A DNA stretch of 64,000 nt, taken from NCBI RefSeq assembly GCF_001854245.1, contig NZ_CP015381.1, forward strand, positions 1,142,001 through 1,206,000. The letters run 5' to 3'. A program made the position numbers and the translations under genes. The notes below the pieces were generated by a model. That model saw nothing but the letters and a program-made list of their open reading frames with translations, was not told the origin of the DNA and did not search any database. Positions 18,568 through 26,563 of this stretch are shown here, piece after piece. The DNA comes from Desulfococcus multivorans. GTDB taxonomy: Bacteria; Desulfobacterota; Desulfobacteria; Desulfobacterales; Desulfococcaceae. The stretch's first letter is position 1. Every line of letters starts with the position of its first letter.

Positions 18568-19434
18568 ATGCCGGAAGAATTGAAAATGATCATCATCACG
18601 GGATTGTCCGGCTCCGGTAAGAGCACCGCAATGGCGGCTTTTGAGGATGCGGGATTCTACTGTGTCGATAATATGCCCGTTTCACTGCTGCCGGATTTTT
18701 TGAATCTGCCCATCAAGAAAGAATACACCGGGTTGGCGTTCGTGATGGATCTCCGGGAGAAGTACTTTCTGGATCGATATGAGCGCGTATTCGAATCTTT
18801 GGGGAAAACAGGCTACCGTTTCGAGATTATTTTTTTCGAGGCTGATGAAAATGTTCTGCTGAGACGGTATTCCCAGACCCGAAGGTTTCATCCCCTCGCC
18901 CGGACTCGCGGTGTCCTGGAGGGGATACGCCTCGAACGGCAGAAGATGATGCCTTTGAGACGCATAGCGGGTCAAGTGATCGATACGTCGAATTATACGA
19001 TACACGAACTTAAATCTCGTATTTTCGATATCGCCCGGGAGAAGGAAAAGCGGATTCCGCTGAGGATCACCATTCTGACCTTCGGCTTCAAGTACGGGCT
19101 GCCGAACGATGCGGATCTGGTAATGGACGTCCGGTTTGTCGCTAATCCATATTTTGTGCCTGAACTGAAACCTCTCGACGGCAGGGCACCGGAAATTCAA
19201 AACTATGTGATAAATCGGGACATAACACATCGATTCATCGAGAAATACACCGACCTGCTTGATTTCCTGATACCTTTGTATGAAAAGGAGGGAAAGGCAT
19301 ACCTGACGATCGCTATTGGCTGCACCGGGGGGAGACATCGATCGGTCGCCATCGCATGCTCGATTTATGAGCACATTAAAGGTCGGCATGGATGGGTCCA
19401 CATCGTTCACAGGGATATCGGAAAAGACAATTAG
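18568..19434 (+). CDS. rapZ: RNase adapter / nucleotide-binding protein RapZ
   Basis: A 288-residue P-loop protein with GLSGSGKS at residues 12-19, the family stretch DNMPVSLLPDFL and the C-terminal IGCTGGRHRSVAI motif. RapZ homologues bind nucleotides and amino-sugar metabolites; in E. coli RapZ guides RNase E to the glmZ small RNA. ATG 18586 (MIIITG) is an alternative start with GGAAG upstream. Conserved neighbour of ptsN. Confidence 0.94.
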   Translation: MPEELKMIIITGLSGSGKSTAMAAFEDAGFYCVDNMPVSLLPDFLNLPIKKEYTGLAFVMDLREKYFLDRYERVFESLGKTGYRFEIIFFEADENVLLRRYSQTRRFHPLARTRGVLEGIRLERQKMMPLRRIAGQVIDTSNYTIHELKSRIFDIAREKEKRIPLRITILTFGFKYGLPNDADLVMDVRFVANPYFVPELKPLDGRAPEIQNYVINRDITHRFIEKYTDLLDFLIPLYEKEGKAYLTIAIGCTGGRHRSVAIACSIYEHIKGRHGWVHIVHRDIGKDN

Positions 19435-19473
19435 ACGCCTGTCCCTGAGTAAGAGAGATGATTTAGGAATATT

Positions 19474-19887
19474 ATGATCGGTATTGTCATTGTCACACAT
19501 GGTCAACTGGGATCGGTATTGATTGATACGGCCGAGCTTATCGTCGGATTTCGGCCGGAGGCTATGATAGCGGTGTCCATTAATATAACGGAAGATGTGG
19601 ACAAGCTTCGAGGCAAGGTGGCGCGGGCTGTGAAAGAAGTCACCCGAAAACATGGCGCCTTGATACTGACCGATATGTTCGGCGGCACACCGTCCAATAT
19701 CAGCTATTCCTTTCTTCGGGAAGGTCATGTAGATGTCGTTTCCGGGGTTAATCTGCCGATCGTCATCAAAGCGATCAACAGCAGGGAAAACATGGATCTT
19801 GGAGAGCTTGCCGAATGCCTGGAAAATTTCGGAAAACGAAGCATTTCCATGGCCAGCGGCATTTTAAGAGGAAATAAGCGGGGATGA
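19474..19887 (+). CDS. PTS EIIA domain protein, mannose family
   Basis: A 137-residue EIIA-Man domain, with the phosphorylation histidine in IVTHGQLG (His9) and the family motif LTDMFGGTPSN. Such stand-alone proteins in Desulfobacterota occur in incomplete PTS chains and are thought to be regulatory. No HPr, enzyme I or EIIBC genes are in the window, so transport of a sugar is not supported here. It follows rapZ after 39 bases. Confidence 0.88.
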   Translation: MIGIVIVTHGQLGSVLIDTAELIVGFRPEAMIAVSINITEDVDKLRGKVARAVKEVTRKHGALILTDMFGGTPSNISYSFLREGHVDVVSGVNLPIVIKAINSRENMDLGELAECLENFGKRSISMASGILRGNKRG

Positions 19888-19983
19888 AAAGGTCGAACGC
19901 ACCGGTCTTTTGAATCAAAGAAACCGACGGACATTTTTGATGAACGGTCCGGGAGGCGGCTAAAGCCGGAGAGGAGTGTGAAT

Positions 19984-20742
19984 ATGGGAGAGCGGAAGCC
20001 TTTTATCGCCGGAAATTGGAAGATGTTCAAAACCGCTCGTGAAGCGATGGAGACTGCGACAGCATTGGTGAATCGGGTTTCGGACGTTACAGGGGTCGAG
20101 GTGATGATCGCCCCGAATTTTACGGCGCTTACCGCCGTATATGATGTCGTTCGGGAAAGCGCCGTCCGTCTCGGCGCGCAAAATCTGTTCTGGGAGGCCG
20201 AGGGTGCATTTACCGGAGAGACATCTCCGAACATGCTTCGGGATGTCGGGTGTCGTTACGTGATTATCGGCCATTCTGAACGGCGCCAGTATTTCGGTGA
20301 AACGGACCAAACGGTGAACAAAAAGATTAAAGCCGCCGTAGAACACGGCCTCGCGCCTATTTTTTGTGTAGGTGAGACGGAGAATGACCGTGAGGCAAAA
20401 AAAACGTTTTCTGTGCTTGACAAACAGGTCCAAAACGGTTTAAAAGACCTCCGCTCAGATGACGTGGCGATGTTGGTTATTGCCTATGAGCCTGTGTGGG
20501 CTATCGGTACCGGGAAAACGGCAAGCCGGGAACAAGTTCAGGAAGTTCACAACTTTCTACGTTCTTTAATCGAAAAAAAATATGGAAATGAGCTTGCCAA
20601 TTCCATAAGGATACAGTATGGTGGCAGCGTAAAGCCCAACAATATAAAGGCGTTGATGGAAATGCCGGATGTTGATGGGGCATTGGTGGGCGGCGCAAGC
20701 TTGGATGCGGATACGTTCAGCAAAATCATTCATTTCCAATAA
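19984..20742 (+). CDS. tpiA: Triosephosphate isomerase
   Basis: A 252-residue TIM barrel with all hallmarks: AGNWKMF (Asn, Lys active site), GHSERR (His), and YEPVWAIGTGK (catalytic Glu and flexible loop), ending in GGASLDADTF. It interconverts dihydroxyacetone phosphate and glyceraldehyde 3-phosphate in glycolysis and gluconeogenesis. ATG 19984 is preferred over the GTG at 19978 because GAGGAG sits at suitable spacing. secG follows after 20 bases. Confidence 0.97.
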   Translation: MGERKPFIAGNWKMFKTAREAMETATALVNRVSDVTGVEVMIAPNFTALTAVYDVVRESAVRLGAQNLFWEAEGAFTGETSPNMLRDVGCRYVIIGHSERRQYFGETDQTVNKKIKAAVEHGLAPIFCVGETENDREAKKTFSVLDKQVQNGLKDLRSDDVAMLVIAYEPVWAIGTGKTASREQVQEVHNFLRSLIEKKYGNELANSIRIQYGGSVKPNNIKALMEMPDVDGALVGGASLDADTFSKIIHFQ

Positions 20743-20762
20743 ATAAGGAAACTATATCGTCG

Positions 20763-21182
20763 ATGTCCGCGTTATTGATCGTGATACATGTAATCGTCTG
20801 TATCGCTCTCATTATGATCGTCTTGTTACAGACAGGAAAGGGAGCGGATATGGGTGCGGCTTTCGGTGGCGGAGCGAGCAACACGCTCTTCGGCAGTACG
20901 GGTGCCTCGACTTTTCTGGGTAAGGCTACTACGGCAGCAGCCATTATCTTCATGATCACTTCGCTCACCTTGGCTTACATGTCCGGTCATCGCATGGAAG
21001 GTTCCGTCATGACCGACACCAAGGTCAATCAGACGATGAATCCTGTGGATTCGGGTACGGAGGCGGGCGACGACGGCAGCGTGGAGGGCGACACCACATC
21101 CACGAACGACCAATCGGTTCAAACACCTCAATCCACGGAAACCACACCGACGGATAACAGTACCGGGAATACGGTTGAATGA
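20763..21182 (+). CDS. secG: Protein translocase subunit SecG
   Basis: A 139-residue protein with two membrane spans (~2-22 and ~55-74), the loop LLQTGKGADMGAAFGGGASNTLFGS typical of SecG, and an unusually long acidic Thr/Ser-rich C-terminal tail. SecG is the accessory subunit of the SecYEG channel. The tpiA-secG-tRNA-Leu order is common in bacteria and supports the call. Confidence 0.94.
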   Translation: MSALLIVIHVIVCIALIMIVLLQTGKGADMGAAFGGGASNTLFGSTGASTFLGKATTAAAIIFMITSLTLAYMSGHRMEGSVMTDTKVNQTMNPVDSGTEAGDDGSVEGDTTSTNDQSVQTPQSTETTPTDNSTGNTVE

Positions 21183-21193
21183 TCTTTTCTTGT

Positions 21194-21280
21194 GCCGAAG
21201 TGGTGGAATTTGGTAGACACGCTATCTTGAGGGGGTAGTGGGCTACGCCCGTGCCGGTTCAAATCCGGCCTTCGGCACCA
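21194..21280 (+). tRNA. tRNA-Leu (anticodon GAG)
   Basis: An 87-base class II tRNA with long variable arm. The acceptor GCCGAAG pairs with CTTCGGC, followed by ACCA, so the CCA end is encoded. The anticodon stem CTATC/GGTAG encloses loop TTGAGGG with anticodon GAG, which reads CUC and CUU. The T arm has GGTTCAAATCC. It starts 12 bases after secG and is likely co-transcribed with it. Confidence 0.97.
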
Positions 21281-21292
21281 TTTTTCGATATT

Positions 21293-21345
21293 GAAGCCAA
21301 GAGATGGATCTAAATCGGTTAGGATCCTTCATCTTGGCTTTTTTT
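21293..21345 (+). terminator. Rho-independent terminator after tRNA-Leu
   Basis: AAGCCAAGA (21294-21302) pairs with TCTTGGCTT (21332-21340), extended by further pairing of the GGATC segments, and a run of T residues follows directly. This should end the tpiA-secG-tRNA transcript. Confidence 0.85.
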
Positions 21346-21376
21346 GTTCCGGAGAATTCCCCGAGAAAGGAAGCGT

Positions 21377-22234
21377 ATGGTCTTTGCATACAGCAGCAAC
21401 GCATTTGTCAAGTATCCCCTTGTCGAATCCATCGAAAAGATCGCGCGCATAGGCTTCAAGGGAATCGAGATCATGTGTGACAAACCTCACCTTTATCCGC
21501 CTGATTTCAATGCGGAAGATCTGGCTGCCGTGGCAGCCGCTCTTGAACGATGCGGCTTGAAAGCCACAAACCTCAATTGTTTTACGCTGTTTGCCGTGGG
21601 AGATACCTATCTGCCGTCCTGGATCGAGCCGGATGAGTCCCGACGGGAGATCCGCATCCGTCACACTCTGGCATGTCTGAAGGTCGCTGAACGGCTGAAA
21701 TGCAAATGCATTTCCATACCGCCAGGCGGACCTGTCGACGGCATTGGTGAACACGAAGCCTTTGTGTTATTTCGAAAAGGACTGGAACGCGTCATCCCTC
21801 AAGCCGAGGCACTGGATATTCATATCCTCATAGAGCCGGAACCGGACCTCCTCATTGAAAATACGTCGCAATTCAAGGCATTCATGAAGGAAATTTCATC
21901 GCCGATCGTCGGCCTAAATTTTGACGTCGGTCATTTTTACTGTGTCGGCGAAGATCCGGCCGCGGCCTTTGAGGAACTTTTCGAGTGGATTGGTCATATC
22001 CATATCGAGGATATCGCCGATACCCGGATCCACCGCCATCTCGTTCCCGGACGCGGTGCAATCTCCTTTATTTCGGTGTTCAAAGCCATGAAGCGGCTGG
22101 GATATGCCGGGGACATCTGCCTGGAGCTTTATCCCTACGTGGATATGCCGGAACTGGCCGGTCGTGAAGGGCTTGCTTACCTGACGCCGATTTTTCAGGA
22201 TGCCGATCTGAACATCGACGGAATTTCCAATTAA
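21377..22234 (+). CDS. Sugar-phosphate isomerase/epimerase-like TIM barrel (EboE-like candidate)
   Basis: A 285-residue protein of the xylose isomerase/AP endonuclease TIM-barrel superfamily. Metal-ligand candidates typical of the fold are visible: a Glu in HILIEPEPDLLI, an Asp and His in LNFDVGHFYCVGE, His in GHIHIEDIAD, and Glu in CLELYPYVD. AAAGGAAG precedes ATG 21377. Its substrate is not known. The next gene encodes a dehydroquinate-synthase-like cyclase; this pairing resembles eboE-eboD of the ebo metabolite clusters, so I infer a shared pathway. Confidence 0.75.
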   Translation: MVFAYSSNAFVKYPLVESIEKIARIGFKGIEIMCDKPHLYPPDFNAEDLAAVAAALERCGLKATNLNCFTLFAVGDTYLPSWIEPDESRREIRIRHTLACLKVAERLKCKCISIPPGGPVDGIGEHEAFVLFRKGLERVIPQAEALDIHILIEPEPDLLIENTSQFKAFMKEISSPIVGLNFDVGHFYCVGEDPAAAFEELFEWIGHIHIEDIADTRIHRHLVPGRGAISFISVFKAMKRLGYAGDICLELYPYVDMPELAGREGLAYLTPIFQDADLNIDGISN

Positions 22235-22280
22235 AATTGAGGAATTCCGGAATGACGTCATACTTTGATAACTTGGAACT

Positions 22281-22352
22281 CAACTTTCGACTTTCATAGG
22301 CCGTATACTCCCGGCGCCTCTGTCCGGTCACCATCATGAAAGTCGAAAGTTG
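22281..22352. repeat. Dispersed long palindrome, copy 1
   Basis: CAACTTTCGACTTTCAT at 22281-22297 is a perfect inverted repeat of 22336-22352, giving a 17-bp stem around a 38-base loop. The loop's right half (from CCGGCGCC at 22311) and the right arm match copy 2 at 34964-35025 closely. It lies just before the cyclase gene, in the same transcript as the isomerase gene. Confidence 0.85.
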
Positions 22353-22370
22353 AATTGGAACAGATCCGTC

Positions 22371-23534
22371 ATGAATGCGAAACCCTACATCCAGTCCTTT
22401 TCAGTCCCTTTTGAATATCCGGTCTATTTTACCGAAGATCTTTTTTCGCCCGACAACACGATTCTGGTGAAGGCGACCGGGCGGCTAAACGAGCTGCGTC
22501 GGCACCGTTGCCTGGTTTTCGTGGATGCAGGCGCCGCCGCCGCCCGGGAAGACCTGCTGTTGCGTATCCAAAAGTATTTCGCTCATCATTCCGGCGATAT
22601 CGATCTTGTGGCACCTCCATCCGTGGTTCCGGGCGGGGAATCGGTTAAAAACGGATGGCGTCATGTTCACGATATCATCAATAAAATCAACGAGTGTCGT
22701 CTGGATCGGCAGAGTTACGTTGTCGCTGTTGGTGGAGGAGCGGTACTCGACATGGTCGGATTCGCGTCGGCCGTCGTTCACCGTGGGCTGAGACTTCTGC
22801 GGGTGCCGACCACAACGCTGGCGCAGAACGATGCCGGCATTGGCGTCAAAAACGGCATAAATGATCAAGGTCAGAAAAATTATATCGGTACATTTTCACC
22901 CCCGTTTGCAGTGCTGAACGATGTATTGTTCCTGTCGACCTTGAGTTTTGAACAATGGATCAGCGGAATTTCCGAGGCGTTCAAGGTTGCCGTCATCAAG
23001 GACGCCGATTTTTTTGAGTTTCTGATACGGTCAGCCGCAGCGCTTAAAGCACGTGATCTGACGGCCATGGCAACAGTCGTCGAAAGGTGCGCACTTCTTC
23101 ACCTGGATCATATCCGAAGCAACGGGGATCCCTTTGAATTCGGCTCGGCGCGACCCCTGGATTTCGGTCACTGGGCCGCTCACAAATTGGAGAATATGTC
23201 CGATTATGCCATTGGTCACGGACAGGCGGTGGCCGTCGGCATCGCTCTGGATTCCTATATCGCGGTACGCCTCGGGTTGATGACCCAGGCGGACTGGGGC
23301 CGGATTGTCGATGGACTGAAGGCCTGCGGCCTGCCGGTATGGGATGAACGACTCAATCGGCGTGTATCCGACGGGTCCCTGGAAATCATGGTCGGGCTGT
23401 CCCAATTCCGAGAGCACCTTGGCGGCGACCTGGCGATTACGTTACCCATGGGGATCGGCCGAAAAACAGAGGTCAACGTCGTTTCACCGGATGATATTGC
23501 GGCAGCTGTCGACCGTTTGAGAGATATCGGGTAA
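22371..23534 (+). CDS. 3-dehydroquinate synthase-like sugar phosphate cyclase (EboD-like)
   Basis: A 387-residue protein of the dehydroquinate synthase superfamily. It has the NAD-binding AVGGGAVLDMVGFAS, VPTTTLAQNDAGIGVKNG, and zinc ligands in SEAFKVAVIKD (Glu), FGHWAAHKLE (His) and IGHGQAVAVG (His). Divergence from AroB, such as FGHWAAHKLE, points to a secondary sugar-phosphate cyclase of the EboD or valiolone-synthase type rather than the shikimate enzyme. ATG 22371 is used; a TTG at 22350 would overlap the palindrome. The substrate is not known; sedoheptulose 7-phosphate is a family possibility. Confidence 0.78.
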   Translation: MNAKPYIQSFSVPFEYPVYFTEDLFSPDNTILVKATGRLNELRRHRCLVFVDAGAAAAREDLLLRIQKYFAHHSGDIDLVAPPSVVPGGESVKNGWRHVHDIINKINECRLDRQSYVVAVGGGAVLDMVGFASAVVHRGLRLLRVPTTTLAQNDAGIGVKNGINDQGQKNYIGTFSPPFAVLNDVLFLSTLSFEQWISGISEAFKVAVIKDADFFEFLIRSAAALKARDLTAMATVVERCALLHLDHIRSNGDPFEFGSARPLDFGHWAAHKLENMSDYAIGHGQAVAVGIALDSYIAVRLGLMTQADWGRIVDGLKACGLPVWDERLNRRVSDGSLEIMVGLSQFREHLGGDLAITLPMGIGRKTEVNVVSPDDIAAAVDRLRDIG

Positions 23535-23587
23535 AATGTGTGATTCAAACGCTTCAAGAGATGGTGTCGGAGGAGAGACATAGAGAT

Positions 23588-24478
23588 ATGTTTGATTTGA
23601 AGCGTTATCTCGCTGAAAAGCGTCGGACCGTCAATGCGGCACTTGACCGCCTCTGCGGTGAGGCCGACAGTCCCTTTCGAATCGTTCAGGCGATGCGGTA
23701 TTCCCTGCTGGCCGAAGGAAAACGTCTCAGGCCCATTCTTTGTATCGCTGCCGCGGAGGCCGTGGGCGGTGGTGAGACACATGCGCTGATCCCGGCATGC
23801 GCTCTTGAAATGATTCATACCTATTCGCTCATTCACGACGATCTTCCTGCGATGGATAACGATGACCTCCGGCGGGGGCGACCAACCAACCATATTCAGT
23901 TTGATGAGGCTACGGCGCTGCTGGCGGGGGATGCGCTGCTCACGATGGCCTTCGAGGTTCTCGCGGAAGGTGCCGAACAGGAAGGCCCAGACCCGACGCG
24001 CAGGCTCAAGGTTATCCGCGAGATCGCCGTTGCTGCCGGCTGCAAAGGCATGATCGAGGGCCAAATGCGGGATCTCGCCGCCGAGGGACTGGTTTTGGAT
24101 GCGACTTCACTTGAGGCGATGCATTCCCTGAAAACCGGTGCGCTCATCCGGGCATCGGTGGCGGCGGGTGCAATATCGGGCGGTGCGGATGCGGACCGTA
24201 TTAACGCGCTCCTGCATTACGCAGATCGTATCGGGCTGGCGTTTCAGGTAACGGACGACCTCCTCAACGTGGAAGGGGATCCCTTGGTGATGGGAAAAGC
24301 CGTCGGCACCGACAGGAACCGCGGCAAAAGTACCTACCCGGCCCTTATGGGCTTAGAGGGATCGAGGCGGTTTTCGCATGAGCTGATTCAAGAGGCGCTG
24401 GCGGCCATTTCGCAGTTTGACGACCGAAGTGAGCCCCTGAGGGCCATCGCCGGATATATCCTTCACAGAAAACGATAG
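23588..24478 (+). CDS. ispA: Short-chain polyprenyl diphosphate synthase (farnesyl/geranyl type)
   Basis: A 296-residue all-alpha prenyl synthase. The first aspartate-rich motif is DDLPAMDNDDLRRGRPTNH, preceded by GKRLRP. The second reads DDLLNVEGD, with Asn where the common motif has Asp. Length and motif spacing match IspA-type farnesyl diphosphate synthases that join IPP to allylic diphosphates; product length cannot be fixed by eye. ATG 23588 follows a GGAGGAGAG stretch; 23561 is an alternative. Directly after the cyclase gene (53 bases), so probably one operon. Confidence 0.88.
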   Translation: MFDLKRYLAEKRRTVNAALDRLCGEADSPFRIVQAMRYSLLAEGKRLRPILCIAAAEAVGGGETHALIPACALEMIHTYSLIHDDLPAMDNDDLRRGRPTNHIQFDEATALLAGDALLTMAFEVLAEGAEQEGPDPTRRLKVIREIAVAAGCKGMIEGQMRDLAAEGLVLDATSLEAMHSLKTGALIRASVAAGAISGGADADRINALLHYADRIGLAFQVTDDLLNVEGDPLVMGKAVGTDRNRGKSTYPALMGLEGSRRFSHELIQEALAAISQFDDRSEPLRAIAGYILHRKR

Positions 24479-24529
24479 ACATCCCCTCTACCTTTGTGGC
24501 GTCCTGCCGCGGAAAGGGGATGTGGCGGT

Positions 24530-25117
24530 CTACGTCGCCTTGTTGACCATTGGGTTGGGGGGTGAGATCGACTTCGGGGTCCTCCGGGACGTTCCGCCTG
24601 CTTTTTCGAGCCATGCATTGATCCGGTCCCGGATTATCTCTGAATCCATGGTATCCTTTACGTTTTTGATCACGGTGCGTTCTTCGCCGTTTTTGAGCAC
24701 GGCGATGATATCTGTTGCCCCTTCTCCTTCTTCCGACTCCGGATCCGCATTTTCGAGCCAGATGTTTCTGAGATCCCGGGTTGGAAAAATTTCATTGGAA
24801 ATGAAATAGGGCAGCGGCCCATGCCGGACCACCATTTCTTTCCGGGTAAGTTGAATGACTGTACGGTTCAAGGCCAGAACAAGCATCCAATATACCGGAA
24901 CCAGCCACAACAGCACGAACAGCAGTGTTGCCACGGCGGCTTTAAGCGCCGGCATCTGCCCGGAAACCAGTTTGAGCAGCTCATTGTAGAACAGAATAAA
25001 GCTCAAGATGTTCCACACCCCGAAGAATATGCATGCCGCCTTGTGGTAGGGTTCGTACCAGCGGTAGGTTATTTCCAAAAAGTTTTGATCTTCTATGACA
25101 TTCTGATCCAGGCTCAT
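24530..25117 (-). CDS. Membrane protein of unknown function
   Basis: A 195-residue protein I do not recognise. Residues ~25-50 and ~60-90 form two strongly hydrophobic segments (FFGVWNILSFILFYNE and LLFVLLWLVPVYWMLVLALN), followed by a soluble beta-rich domain resembling PH-like membrane-protein tails (VIQLTRKEMVVRHGPLPYF) and a Pro-rich end. GAGGT precedes ATG 25117; the upstream in-frame ATG at 25225 lacks support. It is convergent with the prenyl synthase gene. Confidence 0.65.
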   Translation of the reverse strand: MSLDQNVIEDQNFLEITYRWYEPYHKAACIFFGVWNILSFILFYNELLKLVSGQMPALKAAVATLLFVLLWLVPVYWMLVLALNRTVIQLTRKEMVVRHGPLPYFISNEIFPTRDLRNIWLENADPESEEGEGATDIIAVLKNGEERTVIKNVKDTMDSEIIRDRINAWLEKAGGTSRRTPKSISPPNPMVNKAT

Positions 25118-25457
25118 TCTGCGTACCTCACATTTTATCGAATTCAGACGGCATATGTGTGCCGTTTTTTCTCTCCTTACAGTAAGCATGTTCGGCAAAA
25201 ACCCAACAAATTTAAACAGCATCAAAAAAACTTGGTGATAGATTTGTCTCTTCTCTTTACTATGGTCTCTGATGATGATAAAGAGAATAGGGAAAAATTA
25301 CGTTTTTTCTGTTACGTCCCGCCGAGTTATCTAACACCATTGAACTGAAGCACTGAGCTGTATAGCGGTTGACCGAGGGTGGGCTCACACCGTTTGGGGA
25401 GTAGGGCGTACTATAAATGCATCCGTGTTTCGGGGATTGAACGAGAAAGGAAATCTT
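25118..25457. other. Divergent intergenic region, no gene seen
   Basis: A 340-base gap between divergent genes. It must hold both promoters, but I could not pick a convincing -35/-10 pair; an ACTATAAAT stretch near 25410 is the best -10 candidate for the forward gene. No RNA gene or strong hairpin was recognised. Confidence 0.4.
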
Positions 25458-25919
25458 ATGGCTGTAGATCTCAACCTTCTTGAACAGCTTGAGATGTTTG
25501 AGGGGCTTGAACATGGGGATCTGGAGATGGTGAAGGCGCTTTTCAATTCCATTCGGGTCAGAGAGGGAGAATTGCTGACCCGCCGCGGTGATCCGGCGCA
25601 GAATTTCTACATCATTCTTTCCGGCAATTTTATGATCTCCTTCAAGGATGGAAAAGCCTTCACCCTTCATGAAAAGGGCGACGTGATCGGGATGTCCACC
25701 ATGCTCGAGCCGTTCGATTATCGCGGGACGACACTGGCGCTGACGGACGGCGAGGTTCTTATGGCGGCGGGGGATAAATTCAACGAGCTGCTCCGGGGGA
25801 ATGCCCGCCTGAGTGAAACGATCATGCGAAGGCTCAACGACGTGATCGCCCAACGGCGTCCCTTCTTCAATGATGAAGGCGCGTCGTCGGATGCCGACAG
25901 TATCGCTCCGGAGGTTTGA
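25458..25919 (+). CDS. Stand-alone cyclic nucleotide-binding domain protein
   Basis: A 153-residue protein that is essentially one cNMP-binding (Crp-like) beta-barrel, with FYIILSGNFMISF and EKGDVIGMSTMLEP. It lacks the C-terminal winged helix of Crp/Fnr regulators, ending in an acidic tail, so it is not a classical DNA-binding regulator. The phosphate-binding cassette arginine is not evident, so ligand binding is unsure. AAAGGAAA precedes ATG 25458. It lies upstream of oadG-oadB and may sense or scaffold. Confidence 0.75.
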   Translation: MAVDLNLLEQLEMFEGLEHGDLEMVKALFNSIRVREGELLTRRGDPAQNFYIILSGNFMISFKDGKAFTLHEKGDVIGMSTMLEPFDYRGTTLALTDGEVLMAAGDKFNELLRGNARLSETIMRRLNDVIAQRRPFFNDEGASSDADSIAPEV

Positions 25920-26079
25920 CGTCTCGGTCCAGAGAAATACGGCTTGATCGACCTTTGGGTGATTTGGTATGAAATTAAATCATTTTCGGCGATTGTCGTT
26001 GTCATTTGCCCGATTTTCTTTATTTGACGTCTAATCATCACGATCCCTGGATAAAATGCACAGATAAAGGAGGTATTCA

Positions 26080-26499
26080 TTGACCGGTTTTGAAGCCATT
26101 TCCGCTCATAATGGTTGGTCCATTGCGGCAGTGGGGATCAGTATCGTATTTACGGGGCTTGTCTTGCTCTCCGTAGCCATCGCCCAACTCCACAAGATAC
26201 TGGCCTTCTGGGAGGATCGCGACCAATTCTACGAGCAGTTTCGTAAAAAACGCGATAAACACGCGACAACCGAAGAGGTCTGCATCGTTATTCCGGGGAA
26301 TATTCAGGAGCCTGCCCGACATTTCAAGCTGCTGGCGGACCGCATGGCGGAGCCGTTCGCGCTTCCAAAGCTCCTTGAGAATGCCGTACGATGCGGCATT
26401 TCGCATCCCCATTCCACGCTCAACACCCTTCTGCTGTCCGATATCGTCGTTCCGGACGGAGAGGGATATTATCGATGGAACCAAAACGCCCGGTTATGA
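26080..26499 (+). CDS. Sodium-pumping decarboxylase gamma subunit (OadG-like)
   Basis: A 139-residue protein starting with TTG after a strong AAGGAGG. One membrane span (~13-35, VGISIVFTGLVLLSVAIAQL) and a charged cytoplasmic tail match the small gamma subunit that anchors the carboxyltransferase to the beta subunit in oxaloacetate or methylmalonyl-CoA decarboxylases. The tail is longer than usual and less conserved. oadB follows 64 bases downstream. Confidence 0.78.
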   Translation: MTGFEAISAHNGWSIAAVGISIVFTGLVLLSVAIAQLHKILAFWEDRDQFYEQFRKKRDKHATTEEVCIVIPGNIQEPARHFKLLADRMAEPFALPKLLENAVRCGISHPHSTLNTLLLSDIVVPDGEGYYRWNQNARL

Positions 26500-26563
26500 T
26501 TTATCGATGCGGCAGAAATTGTCGTAAAACAACAGGAAACAAAGAGGAGCGGAAGCGGAATCC

